DNA of 64,000 nucleotides from Xenorhabdus ehlersii (GCF_003610465.1 NZ_RAQI01000002.1:62001-126000); one strand, 5' to 3'; shown: positions 10,052 through 20,361, counted from the first letter of the stretch. The notes: generated from the sequence alone by a model not told the origin. Numbers and translations: made by a program.

Positions 10052-11929
10052 TTAACGAATATCGACACAATTCAAACAGAAGGTATAGATATTCTGCGGA
10101 TCTTTCATATTGTTATAAAATGCAGCTTGTTTTTTCACATCTTGAGCGACTTCGGCAAGTGAAGCCGGCAACATTGACTGCAAAGTATTTGGTAATAGTG
10201 CTTGCGCTGACGAAGTCAGTCCCAACATGAATTTTTCTGAGAATGAAAGTTCAGGTTGCATCCAGTCCAGTGATACATTTTTGACCTTTGCCAGCTCAGC
10301 GGCTTTTTTAACGGCATCATCAAAATCACCCAGTTGGTCGACTAAACCATGTTTTTTGGCATCAATGCCACTCCAAACACGCCCCTGAGCGATATTATCG
10401 ATTTCATTCAGAGACTTATTACGGGCAACTGCTACCAGCCCGATAAACTTATTGTAGCCATTCTCAATAGCCAACTGTATTACATCTGAAAATGTCTGGT
10501 TGATGCCTTTGGTTGCAGAGATATCGGCTAATGGCGTTGTTGAAACACCGTCGGTATTCACACCAACGTAATTGAGGCTCTTTTCAATGGTTTGAATAAC
10601 ACCAAAAACACCAATCGAGCCTGTTAAGGTACTCGGATCAGCAATAATGTAGTTAGCAGGGGTAGAAATCCAATAACCCCCTGAGGCAGTCACCCCCCCC
10701 ATGGAAACTACAATAGGTTTCGCATTTCCTGTCTTGTCATCTCGGATAGCTGCCAATTCATTGCGAATAATTTCAGACGCACTGATACTGCCACCTGGGC
10801 TGTTTACTCGTAATACGATCGCTTTGATGTTGGGGTTATGGTGTGCGGCACGTAGTTGTTCAACAATAGTGTCACTTCCAACGATACCGGTTGATTGTTT
10901 GCCTTCTAAAATGGCCCCTTCAGCAACAATGACAGCAATGTTGCCTTTATTATCTGTATTTTGTATTGGTTTTTGGTCGATGTAATCATAAATGCTGATG
11001 TAATTGAAATGTTTTTGTTCTTTATTCCAGCCGAATTTCTCCTGCATTTTCTTTTCAACGGCACTGCGTGGCTCAATATAGTCCACCAGTTTGTTTTGGT
11101 ACGCATACAGTGCAGTGTCTCCGCCAGCTTTACGGAATTTCTCGATAAAGTTTGCTGCGCCAGGGAAGATCTGATCGGCAGGGATATGTCGGTTAACTGC
11201 GATAGTATTTAAGTAATTGTCCCACAATTCGTTGAGCCAAAGGCTGTCAGCTTCACGAGCCTCTTTTGACATATCGTTACGTAACATGGGTTCAACTGCT
11301 GATTTATAGGTTCCCACACGGAAAATATGGGTAGATACTTTCAACGTATCCAACAATGACTTGTAGTATAAATGGTTAGTAGAGAAACCATGGATATCAA
11401 CAGAGCCGAGTGGAGATAGATATATTTTATCGGCATAGCTGGCTAAAAGATATTGTGATTGACTGTAAGAGTCACCAATCGCAAAAACAGGTTTTCCTGC
11501 TGTTTTAAATTCGTTGATAGCCTTGCCAATATATCTCATAGAAGCCTGATCTGAGCCGATGAAATCATTTAGCTTCAATACCATGCCTGTAATTTTGGGA
11601 TCGTTTTTTGCGCGGCGAATGTTGTCAACAACGTCAAACACGGAGGTTTCTTTGTAATTGCTATTGGATGGTCCAAAAAGATTTTTTGCGAATTGTTCAA
11701 ATGGACTGCGATCCGTTACGCGATCAAGAACAATACCAGATAAGTTGACATACAATGCCCCGTGAGAGTTATCGTCAAGTTTGGATTGTTGTTGGTAAAC
11801 GATGACTCCAATAACGACGACAACAATCAACAGAATAAAAATAAGATTGAAAATAAATTGGCGAACAAAATTTAGGAGTTTCCAACTCCATTTAAATAAT
11901 GCTGCCGTGAAGTGCCATAATTTGCGCAT
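10052..11929 (-). CDS. sppA: Protease IV, signal peptide peptidase SppA
   Basis: Inner-membrane serine protease that degrades cleaved signal peptides in the periplasm. The 625-residue product (618 in E. coli) has one N-terminal membrane segment (about residues 22-46) and two tandem ClpP-like halves. The catalytic lysine lies in the N-terminal half in FRVGTYKSAVEPM and the catalytic serine in the C-terminal half in MGGVTASGGYWIS, the split Ser/Lys dyad of the long SppA class. It is divergent from ydjA. Its shorter relative sohB is encoded at 56521 in this window. Confidence 0.96.
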   Translation of the reverse strand: MRKLWHFTAALFKWSWKLLNFVRQFIFNLIFILLIVVVVIGVIVYQQQSKLDDNSHGALYVNLSGIVLDRVTDRSPFEQFAKNLFGPSNSNYKETSVFDVVDNIRRAKNDPKITGMVLKLNDFIGSDQASMRYIGKAINEFKTAGKPVFAIGDSYSQSQYLLASYADKIYLSPLGSVDIHGFSTNHLYYKSLLDTLKVSTHIFRVGTYKSAVEPMLRNDMSKEAREADSLWLNELWDNYLNTIAVNRHIPADQIFPGAANFIEKFRKAGGDTALYAYQNKLVDYIEPRSAVEKKMQEKFGWNKEQKHFNYISIYDYIDQKPIQNTDNKGNIAVIVAEGAILEGKQSTGIVGSDTIVEQLRAAHHNPNIKAIVLRVNSPGGSISASEIIRNELAAIRDDKTGNAKPIVVSMGGVTASGGYWISTPANYIIADPSTLTGSIGVFGVIQTIEKSLNYVGVNTDGVSTTPLADISATKGINQTFSDVIQLAIENGYNKFIGLVAVARNKSLNEIDNIAQGRVWSGIDAKKHGLVDQLGDFDDAVKKAAELAKVKNVSLDWMQPELSFSEKFMLGLTSSAQALLPNTLQSMLPASLAEVAQDVKKQAAFYNNMKDPQNIYTFCLNCVDIR

Positions 11930-12102
11930 ATTGTCTCCGATTATGGTATCAAATGGAAATGGGGTTATCCTAATCAGCTCGTTGGGAAATGTCAGCTGGA
12001 AATCATGTTATTGATTGAAAAAATAGTTTATGTGCTTTCATTCATTGACGAATAAACAGAGAATGTTGGTTTGAGACAGATTATCTTATTTAGGAGAAAA
12101 TA

Positions 12103-12654
12103 ATGAATGCTTTGGAACTTTTGTTAAATCGTCGTTCAGTTTCACGTTTAACAACCCCCGCCCCAAAAGGTAATGAATTGCAACATATTTTAGCCGCAGG
12201 GATGAGAGCGCCTGACCATGGGGCTTTGCGTCCTTGGCATTTTATTGTGATGGAAGGGGAAGGCATAAATAAATTCAGTAACCTCCTTGAAAAAGCAGCC
12301 ATTGAGGGTGGATTGGGAAAGGAGGTTGAGGAGAAAGCAAAAAATGCCCCTTACCGAGCACCTATGATTATTACCGTTATCGCCAAGGTAGTTGAACATG
12401 CAAAAGTTCCGGCATGGGAACAAGTTGTTGCTGCGGGGTGTGCCGTTCACGCGATGCAAATGGCCGCAGTCACCCAAGGTTTTGGCGGCATATGGCGTTC
12501 AGGCTCATGGACAGAAGATCCCATTGTCAGGGCTGGTTTGGGATGTGAGGAAAATGACAAGATTGTTGGGTTCCTTTACTTAGGAACCCCTGAACTCAGG
12601 GCACCTGCAAAAGTTGCAATACCAGATTTAACGAATTTTGTCAGTTACTTCTAA
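12103..12654 (+). CDS. ydjA: YdjA, NAD(P)H nitroreductase-family flavoprotein
   Basis: FMN-binding oxidoreductase of the minimal nitroreductase family; the physiological substrate is unknown. The 183-residue product has the expected length and the FMN phosphate motif [10 protein letters not shown] near the N-terminus, ADG-like [12 protein letters not shown], and GGIWRSG near the C-terminal half. The ATG follows AGGAGAAAATA. It is the first gene of ydjA-selD-topB, the same order as in E. coli, with 31 bases to selD. Confidence 0.93.
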   Translation: MNALELLLNRRSVSRLTTPAPKGNELQHILAAGMRAPDHGALRPWHFIVMEGEGINKFSNLLEKAAIEGGLGKEVEEKAKNAPYRAPMIITVIAKVVEHAKVPAWEQVVAAGCAVHAMQMAAVTQGFGGIWRSGSWTEDPIVRAGLGCEENDKIVGFLYLGTPELRAPAKVAIPDLTNFVSYF

Positions 12655-12685
12655 TTTGCCAGTGACTTCTTAACTGGAGCGACTA

Positions 12686-13696
12686 ATGTCAACTGAAATC
12701 CGTCTGACTCAATACAGCCATGATGCCGGATGTGACTGCAAAATTTCGCCTAAAGTGCTGGAAACTATTTTGCACAGTGAACAGGCAAAATTTTTCGATC
12801 CTAATCTTTTGGTCGGCAATGAAACCCGTGATGATGCTGCTGTGTATGATATTGGTAATGGTACAGGTATCATTAGTACTACGGATTTTTTTATGCCGAT
12901 TGTTGATGATACGTTTGATTTTGGCCGTGTTGCGGCCACTAATGCTATCAGTGATATTTACGCGATGGGGGGGACAATTAATAAGCTGGCCCCGGAAATC
13001 GCTCAAAATGTCATTGAGGGAGGCAGGGCTGTTTGTCAGGAAGCGGGCATTTCTCTGGCTGGAGGGCATTCTATTGATGCACCTGAACCCATATTCGGTT
13101 TGTCAGTGACGGGTATTATCAATATTGAACGTGTAAAGCGTAATGATCAGACAAAGGCGGGGAATCTCCTGTTTCTGACTAAACCTTTGGGTGTTGGCGT
13201 ATTGACTACGGCTGAAAAGAAAGGTTTGCTTCAACCTGAACACCAAGGTATTGCGAAAGAAACTATGTGCCAGTTAAATAACGCGGGGACAGATTTTGCA
13301 GGAATTGAGGGTGTTACAGCGATGACGGATGTAACAGGCTTCGGTTTGTTAGGGCATTTGAGTGAAATTTGTGAAGGTTCTGGTGTTCAGGCGAAGGTCA
13401 AATTTTCACAAATTCCGCGATTGCCAGATGTTGATATTTATATCGAAAAAGGTTGCGTACCTGGAGGCACAGGACGCAACTTTGACAGCTATGGGCACTT
13501 AGTTGGAAAGATGACTCCTCATCAATGCCATCTCCTGTGTGACCCACAAACTTCGGGTGGTTTGTTGCTGGCGATTTTGCCGGATGCCGTGGAAGAGGCG
13601 AAAGCCGTTGCACGAAGCCACAACATTGATTTTTTTGCTATTGGTGAACTGACTGAGCCAAGCTCAGGCAGAGCACTAATTGAAGTTCTTGAATAA
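12686..13696 (+). CDS. selD: Selenophosphate synthetase SelD carrying an 11-residue internal deletion
   Basis: Makes selenophosphate from selenide and ATP for selenocysteine and selenouridine synthesis. The catalytic Cys16 and Lys19 (in AGCDCKISP) and the metal-binding segments [11 protein letters not shown] and [12 protein letters not shown] are present, and the C-terminal AIRS-like domain is normal. However, after AMGG the sequence reads [10 protein letters not shown], whereas E. coli has [20 protein letters not shown]. The run corresponding to [11 protein letters not shown] is missing between residues 97 and 98 (junction 12976/12977), and the total is 336 residues against 347. The frame is otherwise intact. 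The lost segment is a core strand of the N-terminal domain beside the ATP/metal site, so activity is doubtful. Only 4 bases separate it from topB. Confidence 0.93.
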   Translation: MSTEIRLTQYSHDAGCDCKISPKVLETILHSEQAKFFDPNLLVGNETRDDAAVYDIGNGTGIISTTDFFMPIVDDTFDFGRVAATNAISDIYAMGGTINKLAPEIAQNVIEGGRAVCQEAGISLAGGHSIDAPEPIFGLSVTGIINIERVKRNDQTKAGNLLFLTKPLGVGVLTTAEKKGLLQPEHQGIAKETMCQLNNAGTDFAGIEGVTAMTDVTGFGLLGHLSEICEGSGVQAKVKFSQIPRLPDVDIYIEKGCVPGGTGRNFDSYGHLVGKMTPHQCHLLCDPQTSGGLLLAILPDAVEEAKAVARSHNIDFFAIGELTEPSSGRALIEVLE

Positions 13697-13700
13697 TTCC

Positions 13701-15647
13701 ATGCGTCTTTTTATTGCAGAAAAACCCAGCCTCGCGAGAGCCATCGCAGATGTTTTACCGAAGCCCCATCGACGTGGGGATGGGTTTATCGAATGTGGTA
13801 ATAACCAGTTTGTGACTTGGTGTGTTGGTCATCTATTGGAACAGGCCGAACCCGATGCCTACGAGAGCCGTTATGCGCGTTGGGTCTTGGCTGATTTACC
13901 GATCATTCCTGAAAAATGGCAGCTAAAGCCACGGGCAGCCGTGGCCAAACAGCTCAACATAATTAAATCCCTATTGGAAAGAGCGACCGAAATAATCCAT
14001 GCAGGAGACCCTGATCGTGAAGGTCAATTGTTGGTGGATGAAGTGCTGGACTTTTTAGATCTGGATACGGATAAAAAACACAATGTCCAACGATGCCTAA
14101 TCAATGATCTAAATCCCCAGGCGGTCGTAAAAGCGATTGAACGGTTAAGGAGCAATCGGGAGTTTATCCCCTTATGTGTTTCTGCACTCGCCAGAGCCAG
14201 AGCGGACTGGCTTTATGGCATCAATATGACCCGCGCTTACACCTTATTAGGCAAAAATGCAGGTTATCAAGGGGTATTATCGGTTGGGCGTGTCCAAACT
14301 CCTGTTTTAGGTTTGGTTGTGCGCCGCGATGAAGAGATAGAAAATTTCGTGCCAAAAGACTTTTTTGAAGTCAAAGCACATGTTGTTACACCCAATGAAG
14401 AGCGATTTACGGCTTTATGGCAACCCAGTGAATCTTGCATTGATTTTCAGGATGAAGAAGGGAGAATTATTCACCGGCCGTTAGCTGAGCATGTTGTTGC
14501 TCGTATTACCGGACAACCCGCCTATGTCTCTTCCTATCAGGATAAGCGTGAATCAGAAACGGCACCATTGCCTTTTTCCTTGTCATCTTTACAGATTGAA
14601 GCGGCCAGGCGTTTTGGCTTGAGCGCTCAAGATGTACTTGACATTTGTCAGCGGCTTTATGAAACCCATAAATTGATCACTTATCCACGCTCTGACAGTC
14701 GTTACCTGCCGGAAGAACATTTTGTTGGGCGTCATGCGGTCCTGAATGCCATTTCGGTTCATGCTACTCATTTGCTTCCGCAGGATGCTTTAGATATAGA
14801 GCAAAAGAACCGCTGTTGGGATGATAAGAAGGTTGATGCTCACCATGCCATTATTCCTACTGCACGTAGTAGCCAAGTCAATTTAACCGAAAATGAAAGC
14901 CATATTTATAGTTTGATTGCGCGACAATACCTGATGCAGTTTTTTCCTGATGCGGTATTTCGGAAATGTACGATTGAACTTGATATTGCAGGGGGGAAAT
15001 TTATCGCCAAGGCACGTTTTCTGGCAGAAGCGGGTTGGAGGACTCTGCTTGGCAACAAGGAACGGGATGAAGAGAATGAAGGTACGCCATTACCTGTTGT
15101 TGCTAAAGGAGATGAATTATTGTGTGAGAGAGGCGAAGTGGTGGAAAGGCAGACACAACCTCCACGGCCTTTCACTGATGCAACACTATTGTCTGCAATG
15201 ACTGGCATAGCCCGATTTGTGCAGGATAAAGCTTTGAAAAAGGTGCTTCGTGCCACTGATGGTTTGGGTACGGAAGCGACCCGAGCAGGGATCATTGAGT
15301 TGCTATTCAAACGGGATTTCCTGTACAAAAAAGGGCGCCATATTCACGCGACTCCGGCTGGCAGGGCTTTAATTCATGTATTGCCGGACATGGCGGTATT
15401 GCCAGATATGACTGCACATTGGGAATCTCGGTTGACGCAAATCAGCGAAAAGCAATTCCGTTATCAGGATTTTATGTTCCCCCTTCAGGAAACATTGCAG
15501 CAGTTGATTTGGCAGGCAAAACAGCATCGTAATTTGACGGCTTTTAGGGACTTGCCTCCTGTTCCCGTTAATGCCAAAAAAGGGAAAGGAAAGCAGGCAA
15601 AATCCAGTAAGAGCAGGGCAAAGAAAGATCAAGCCAATCAGGGATAA
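13701..15647 (+). CDS. topB: DNA topoisomerase III
   Basis: Type IA topoisomerase that decatenates DNA and works with RecQ on recombination and replication intermediates. The 648-residue product has the N-terminal Toprim domain ([20 protein letters not shown], with the acidic motif [13 protein letters not shown]), and the active-site tyrosine in [13 protein letters not shown] near residue 330. The C-terminus is lysine-rich ([17 protein letters not shown]). The frame opens at 13680, but the ATG at 13701, 4 bases after the selD stop, gives the normal N-terminus. It is convergent with xthA. Confidence 0.97.
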   Translation: MRLFIAEKPSLARAIADVLPKPHRRGDGFIECGNNQFVTWCVGHLLEQAEPDAYESRYARWVLADLPIIPEKWQLKPRAAVAKQLNIIKSLLERATEIIHAGDPDREGQLLVDEVLDFLDLDTDKKHNVQRCLINDLNPQAVVKAIERLRSNREFIPLCVSALARARADWLYGINMTRAYTLLGKNAGYQGVLSVGRVQTPVLGLVVRRDEEIENFVPKDFFEVKAHVVTPNEERFTALWQPSESCIDFQDEEGRIIHRPLAEHVVARITGQPAYVSSYQDKRESETAPLPFSLSSLQIEAARRFGLSAQDVLDICQRLYETHKLITYPRSDSRYLPEEHFVGRHAVLNAISVHATHLLPQDALDIEQKNRCWDDKKVDAHHAIIPTARSSQVNLTENESHIYSLIARQYLMQFFPDAVFRKCTIELDIAGGKFIAKARFLAEAGWRTLLGNKERDEENEGTPLPVVAKGDELLCERGEVVERQTQPPRPFTDATLLSAMTGIARFVQDKALKKVLRATDGLGTEATRAGIIELLFKRDFLYKKGRHIHATPAGRALIHVLPDMAVLPDMTAHWESRLTQISEKQFRYQDFMFPLQETLQQLIWQAKQHRNLTAFRDLPPVPVNAKKGKGKQAKSSKSRAKKDQANQG

Positions 15648-15659
15648 TCTGAAATGCTG

Positions 15660-15690
15660 ACACAGCACCACCTATTATGGTGCTGTGTTT
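15660..15690. terminator. Bidirectional terminator between topB and xthA
   Basis: Perfect 11-base stem ACACAGCACCA / TGGTGCTGTGT, 7-base loop, between convergent genes. The T-run is short on the forward strand. Confidence 0.75.
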
Positions 15691-15702
15691 CATGATCGCT
15701 GT

Positions 15703-16509
15703 TTATATCTTAAATTCAGTCCAAACAGGGGCATGATCGGATGGTTTTTCCATGCTGCGGATAGCATAATCGATACCAGAAGAGATACATCTTTCTGCCA
15801 ATGGATGGCTGGCCAGCAGCAAATCAATGCGCAGCCCACGATTATCATCAAAGCCTTTTGAACGATAGTCGAACCAAGAAAACTGGTCATTGACTTCGGG
15901 GCTTAGTGCTCGGAATGTATCGATGAATCCCCAATTTTTCAAGCGTGCCATCCATTCACGCTCTTCTGGCAGGAAAGAACATTTCCCCGTCTTTAACCAG
16001 CGTTTCTGGTTGTTTTCTCCGATACCAATATCGAGATCTGTTGGACTGATATTCATGTCTCCCATAATCAGAATGTGTGACTCCGGAGAATGGTTAGTTT
16101 CCAGGTAAGACAGTAAATCCTGATAAAACTTTTCTTTTGCAGGAAATTTAATTGGGTGATCACGGCTCTCCCCTTGAGGAAAATAGCCATTGATTACAGT
16201 TAATAAACCAAGAGGTGTCTCGATATCGGCCATAATAATGCGGCGCTGTGCATCATCGCCATCAGTAGGAAAACCTTTACGGATATCTACGGGTTGTTGG
16301 CGAGTCAACAGGGCGACACCGTAGTGCGATTTTTGACCATGATAAAAAACGTGATAACCCAGCTTACTGACTTCTTCCAGAGGAAACATTTCATCATGGA
16401 CTTTTATTTCTTGTAATCCGATAACATCAGGTTGGTGTTGTTCAACAATGGCAGCGAGTTGATGATGACGTGCTCTTAACCCATTAATATTGAATGATAT
16501 AAATTTCAT
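15703..16509 (-). CDS. xthA: Exonuclease III (AP endonuclease VI)
   Basis: Major apurinic/apyrimidinic endonuclease and 3'-5' exonuclease of base excision repair. The 268-residue product matches the E. coli length and has all family signatures: [13 protein letters not shown] at the N-terminus, [12 protein letters not shown] (metal-binding Glu), [33 protein letters not shown] (catalytic Asp and Asn) and PSDHAPVW (catalytic His) at the C-terminus. It is the last gene of the block shared with E. coli 39 min. Confidence 0.97.
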   Translation of the reverse strand: MKFISFNINGLRARHHQLAAIVEQHQPDVIGLQEIKVHDEMFPLEEVSKLGYHVFYHGQKSHYGVALLTRQQPVDIRKGFPTDGDDAQRRIIMADIETPLGLLTVINGYFPQGESRDHPIKFPAKEKFYQDLLSYLETNHSPESHILIMGDMNISPTDLDIGIGENNQKRWLKTGKCSFLPEEREWMARLKNWGFIDTFRALSPEVNDQFSWFDYRSKGFDDNRGLRIDLLLASHPLAERCISSGIDYAIRSMEKPSDHAPVWTEFKI

Positions 16510-17161
16510 ATTGTTATAATCACCTATATAATATTCTTATTCTTAATGTTAACAGATACAAATAAGGATGTAACTATTTATTAAATAATAAATTTTACCT
16601 AATTATTTTGATGATTCGCTATTTTACTCATATATGTAATACTATATTGAGTATAATGCCCTCGTTACCCCAAATTTAAAGTGTCGAATCGATTTTTAAA
16701 TAATAAAAAGACACCAAATCAATAAATAGTAAATTAATTGATGTATAACAATTCACTAATTGTTATGTGTTATATTTAACATTTGATATTATAATTTTCC
16801 GTGAGAGTTTTTATTCTTGAAATTTATTTTATGTTGTGTGTTACAAAAATTAATTAATGAAAAAGTAGAAGAGTTAATCAATCTCTGATAGAAATTTGAA
16901 CTTGTAGGCCAGGGTTATATTTATTAATGGTTTACAATCACGGTGGAATATTCATCATGATATAGATGAATAATATAGTTCATCTAAACCGCATTATTGC
17001 ATCAGGGACTGGCATTTTATATAAATGTCATTTGAAAAATACTTATTTTTATTGTACAAAATTATACCTTCATAATATCAAGTTTGATTTAGCGGTTACC
17101 TGATGAGAAGGCCATTTCAAGGAAATTATTTTAGCCACAAGTTACATAGGAACGGTGAATT
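16510..17161. other. Very AT-rich spacer upstream of the LysR-type gene
   Basis: 652 bases with no supportable gene. Two ordered elements occur near its right end: three alternating hexamers TTCATC / GATGAA / TTCATC starting at 16951, 16965 and 16979, and a near-perfect inverted repeat TGGCATTT-TATAT-AAATGTCA at 17010-17030. Both may be regulator sites. Confidence 0.55.
16951..16984. promoter_or_regulatory. Candidate operator: three 14-base-phased TTCATC half-sites
   Basis: TTCATC (16951), GATGAA (16965) and TTCATC (16979) are three perfect half-sites in alternating orientation, each start 14 bases after the last. They lie about 180 bases upstream of the LysR-type gene. Such dyads are typical of regulator binding sites. 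The identity of the protein that binds is inference. Confidence 0.35.
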
Positions 17162-18025
17162 ATGTTTTTTTCTCGTAAATTAGAAGCATTCATGGCGGTG
17201 GTGGAAATGGGTTCTTTAAGCAAAGCGGCAAGAGTGATGAACCGTACGACTCCCCCAGTCGCTAAATCAATTAAAGACTTTGAAGCGACGTTAGGAAAGC
17301 GCTTATTCAAAAGGGAGAAGTTTGGGATGATTCTGACCAAAGACGGAGTGGAGTTATATAATGACTTAAAAGAGCTCTATTTGAAAGAGAAAGAAATTAC
17401 AAAGAAACACATTAGCGGGAGTATTTGTAATGTTGTAAATATATACCATGATTGGGGTAAGAAAAAGCATCTGATTTCGCTTTATAAAGCAGCGGACAGA
17501 AATAATGCTCAAGTTAATATATTACGCTTCAGTTATGATAACATTGATGAAATAGTTGACTATGAGGGCAATACAATAATTTTAAGTTCAGAAAAAATAC
17601 TTAGTGATCGATTCAGCCTGGTAAGGAAAATTGATGGCCCAAATTTGGGGATCTGCTGCCGTAAAGAGTTATTGGCTGAAGTCAATGGGGACTTTACTCA
17701 ATTGCTGAGAAAGAGAACGTGGTTATGTGATCCAGTGCTCTATAAAGGCAATTTGATAAAGAATTTGGAAGAGGAAATGATAAAAAACGGAGAAAAAGTT
17801 AATATTCGACAGATGGATAATATCGAATGCTGTCTCAATTTTATTCAGTCAACCGATTATGTTTTTATTACAGATTCCCATTCCGGTGCATTGGAAGAGG
17901 GAGAAAGCCTAGGCTTCATTTCTATATCACGGCCTGATGCAATTAATCAGTGTTATGTCTACAAATCAAAATCTCATTCAAGTGTGTTAAATCGTTTCAT
18001 CGACTCCGTCAGTGATATGGAGTAA
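17162..18025 (+). CDS. LysR-type transcriptional regulator, target unknown
   Basis: 287-residue regulator with an N-terminal winged helix-turn-helix of the LysR family (residues about 3-62, including EMGSLSKAARVMNRTTPPVA and FEATLGKRLFKR). The remaining part is a diverged substrate-binding domain that I cannot assign to a known subfamily. The start follows AGGAACGG. No adjacent divergent metabolic operon suggests a target; neighbours are xthA and tRNA-Tyr. The coding sequence is AT-rich and rich in AAA/AAT codons compared with its neighbours, and it lies at the junction of two blocks that are separate in E. coli, so horizontal acquisition is plausible. Confidence 0.85.
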   Translation: MFFSRKLEAFMAVVEMGSLSKAARVMNRTTPPVAKSIKDFEATLGKRLFKREKFGMILTKDGVELYNDLKELYLKEKEITKKHISGSICNVVNIYHDWGKKKHLISLYKAADRNNAQVNILRFSYDNIDEIVDYEGNTIILSSEKILSDRFSLVRKIDGPNLGICCRKELLAEVNGDFTQLLRKRTWLCDPVLYKGNLIKNLEEEMIKNGEKVNIRQMDNIECCLNFIQSTDYVFITDSHSGALEEGESLGFISISRPDAINQCYVYKSKSHSSVLNRFIDSVSDME

Positions 18026-18036
18026 CTGACTGCGTG

Positions 18037-18070
18037 AGCGGAGCGAACTATCAGGTTTCTCAGCTCCGCT
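18037..18070 (+). terminator. Candidate hairpin after the LysR-type gene
   Basis: Inverted repeat AGCGGAGC / GCTCCGCT, 18-base loop, just after the stop codon. It has no clear T-run, so its terminator function is uncertain. Confidence 0.4.
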
Positions 18071-18114
18071 ATGGGTGTTTGCCCAAATGCATTAAAAGAG
18101 CTTAGAATAGATTT

Positions 18115-18135
18115 TTGATGGTGGTGAGGAAGGAT
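18115..18135 (-). repeat. Partial repeat of the tRNA-Tyr 3' end (rtT-like)
   Basis: The 12 bases TTGATGGTGGTG at 18115 recur at 18355, where they include the CCA end of tRNA-Tyr, and the match continues as AGGAAGGAT against GGGGAAGGAT with one gap. The copy lies 240 bases downstream of the tRNA gene in its direction of transcription. In E. coli the tyrT unit continues into repeats that each carry the last 19 bases of the tRNA gene (rtT RNA); this looks like the same architecture. An attachment-site remnant is the alternative. Confidence 0.55.
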
Positions 18136-18358
18136 GATGTGTTATTTCGTTCCTCACCTTTGGCTTATATAGGTATTACACATCTGTCATTTCATCTTGC
18201 TTCTCTTGCCCATAGCCATTCTGTGGTATTCCAATTTGAATGTTAGCTGAACGCATTAACACTTTCCAAATCGATACATTCTATGAGCCAGCAAGCTATA
18301 ATCTGCTTTAGTAAGGATAAGTATGTTTCATTTTATGAAATGAAATGTGAGTTCTTGA
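18136..18358. other. Downstream part of the tRNA-Tyr transcription unit
   Basis: No convincing protein gene between the partial repeat and the tRNA 3' end. By analogy with E. coli tyrT this DNA is probably transcribed on the reverse strand as the distal part of the tRNA precursor. Confidence 0.4.
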
Positions 18359-18443
<85 letters not shown>

Positions 18444-18490
18444 AGATTTTTGGATTTTTGAATTGTATGCTATCGTTAGCAGCGAGCGGC

Positions 18491-18518
18491 ATGATATCAG
18501 ATAAACCGCCGCTGTAAA
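18491..18518 (-). promoter_or_regulatory. Promoter of tRNA-Tyr with GC-rich discriminator
   Basis: On the reverse strand: -35 TTTACA (18513-18518), 16-base spacer starting GCGGCGG, -10 TATCAT (18491-18496), followed by the GC-rich discriminator GCCGCTCGC. The -35 box and the spacer start are the same as I recall for the E. coli tyrT promoter, a model stringently controlled promoter, so repression by ppGpp/DksA is expected. Confidence 0.8.
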
Positions 18519-18687
18519 GTAGCTAATTGAAAATAAAGTATCGTATGATTACTTTTTGATCCGGGTGATTGTGTTGCAACCTACTGGGTAATATCATCGA
18601 TAGAAAGTATCTGTATTACAGGTTGCATTTTGCCCAAGCAGCTATAGACACAATACTTTATTGTTTATTAAAAAATAACATGGTTGA

Positions 18688-19536
18688 TTAAAGAATAACG
18701 GTACGGTTACCATATACAAAAACCCGCTGGGAAAATACCCAGTGTAATGCTTGGCTCAATACATTCTTTTCAACATCCCGTCCTGCCCGCATCATCTCCT
18801 CAGCGGTATAGGTGTGATCCACATTTATCACATCTTGGGTGATAATCGGCCCTTCATCCAAATTGTCATTTACATAATGAGCCGTCGCGCCAATAATTTT
18901 CACACCACGCTCATAAGCTTGATGGTAAGGGCGAGCACCGATAAATGCGGGCAAGAATGAATGGTGAATATTGATTATTTGATTTGGGTAATGCTGAACA
19001 AATGCCGGTGTTAAGACTCGCATATACTTGGCAAGCACAACATAATCCGGCTTATATTGATCAATTTGGGCTATCAATGCTTCGTCATGTTGTTCACGGG
19101 TTAGACCCTCATGACTGATGTAATGGAATGGGATATCAAACTGCTCAACCAATTTTTGCAAAGTAGTATGATTGCCGATGACAGCAGCAATTTCGACATC
19201 CAGTCCACCATAGACGCTTTTGACTAAAATATCGCCAATGCAATGCGCTTCTTTTGTCACCATGATAACGATACGACGTCGGCCCGCTGTATTCAATTCA
19301 CGGTTTGAACCCGCCGGTAGAGCGTCATCCAAATCTGCCAGAAGAGTTTCGTCATTAAAAATACCCTCCAGCTCGGTACGCATAAAAAATCGGCCAGTAC
19401 GATGATCAACAAACTCATTATTTTGAACGATGTTTAATTGATGTTTGTAACAAATGTTTGTGATTTTTGCGATCAATCCTTTGGAATCAGGACAAATCGT
19501 CCGCAAGATTTTTTTTTGTATGTTTGCGTTTTGCAT
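18688..19536 (-). CDS. purU: Formyltetrahydrofolate deformylase PurU
   Basis: Hydrolyses 10-formyltetrahydrofolate to tetrahydrofolate and formate, balancing one-carbon units and supplying formate for PurT. The 282-residue product has an N-terminal ACT regulatory domain (about residues 8-85) and a C-terminal formyltransferase-like domain with the catalytic region INIHHSFLPAFIGARPYHQA and the aspartate in DEGPIITQDV. Length agrees with E. coli (280). It lies between tRNA-Tyr and ychJ, as in E. coli. Confidence 0.97.
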   Translation of the reverse strand: MQNANIQKKILRTICPDSKGLIAKITNICYKHQLNIVQNNEFVDHRTGRFFMRTELEGIFNDETLLADLDDALPAGSNRELNTAGRRRIVIMVTKEAHCIGDILVKSVYGGLDVEIAAVIGNHTTLQKLVEQFDIPFHYISHEGLTREQHDEALIAQIDQYKPDYVVLAKYMRVLTPAFVQHYPNQIINIHHSFLPAFIGARPYHQAYERGVKIIGATAHYVNDNLDEGPIITQDVINVDHTYTAEEMMRAGRDVEKNVLSQALHWVFSQRVFVYGNRTVIL

Positions 19537-19603
19537 GGATTACGAGAACCTCAAATATTCTTCACTGTGTGTGAGTTGTTATGTTTGATATTTAGATGCT
19601 GAT

Positions 19604-20065
19604 TTAACCACAGCATTTCTTATATTTTTTGCCTGAACCACATGGGCAAGGGCTATTTCGGCCTATTTCAGGGCGAATGCCATCTATATAAAACCAACGT
19701 TGATCAATGCGCAAAAAACGTGAGCGCTCATGAATCAATTGCTTATCTTGCTTTCCTTGTTCAATAAAGCAAGCTGAAAATTCAACATAAGCTTCGTTAT
19801 TATGTTTCCCCTGATGAGTTTCGAGGACATTTAATCCCAGCCATTGTACACCGGCAAAACTTTGTTCTATTTCTGTACGCCAATTTTCAGCCTGGCAATC
19901 TGGGTGCCAGGTAGCGATAAGATAGTCTGCATTTTGTGTAACGTAAGCGCTATATCTGGAACGCATCAGGGATTCAGCATTTGGGGCAGGGTGATGATTT
20001 TCAAGATAGGGACTACAGCAAAGGTCGAAAGATGAGCCACTGCCGCAGGGACACATTTTTGTCAA
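19604..20065 (-). CDS. ychJ: YchJ, UPF0225 protein with two SEC-C zinc motifs
   Basis: Conserved protein of unknown function. The 153-residue product carries a SEC-C zinc-binding motif at each end: [13 protein letters not shown] at residues about 5-17 and [13 protein letters not shown] at the extreme C-terminus. The middle is an NTF2-like fold region. The family length is 152 in E. coli. It sits upstream of purU on the same strand with about 67 bases between. SEC-C motifs often bind nucleic acid or protein partners, but no specific role can be claimed. Confidence 0.93.
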   Translation of the reverse strand: MTKMCPCGSGSSFDLCCSPYLENHHPAPNAESLMRSRYSAYVTQNADYLIATWHPDCQAENWRTEIEQSFAGVQWLGLNVLETHQGKHNNEAYVEFSACFIEQGKQDKQLIHERSRFLRIDQRWFYIDGIRPEIGRNSPCPCGSGKKYKKCCG

Positions 20066-20316
20066 AATAACTCCAGTTATTTAAAGAAGTTGCAGATTAT
20101 CGTTAATTGTAAGGTAAATTAGTATTTGTTGAATAGGATTAAATGCACAACCCGACATCTAATCATTGAAATGTGATTAAAAGCTAGCGCATTGTATATC
20201 TGGCCGAATTAACTGGTGTATACTCGTGCGCGTTATTTTTTGCGAGTGCAATTTTCTTCACACATACGATTTTTTTTGAGAGTTAATGCTATTGTTTAAA
20301 CTGTAAAGGAGTTTTT

Positions 20317-20344
20317 CAGTGAAAACATATCAGTGAAAACATAG
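20317..20344 (+). repeat. 14-base tandem direct repeat in the galU leader
   Basis: CAGTGAAAACATAT is followed directly by CAGTGAAAACATAG. The repeat lies between an upstream AAAGGAG and the galU ribosome site AGGAG at 20349. Each unit contains a GTG followed shortly by a stop in frame. It looks like a small duplication in the 5' leader. Confidence 0.75.
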
Positions 20345-20361
20345 CAGTAGGAGACGATGTA

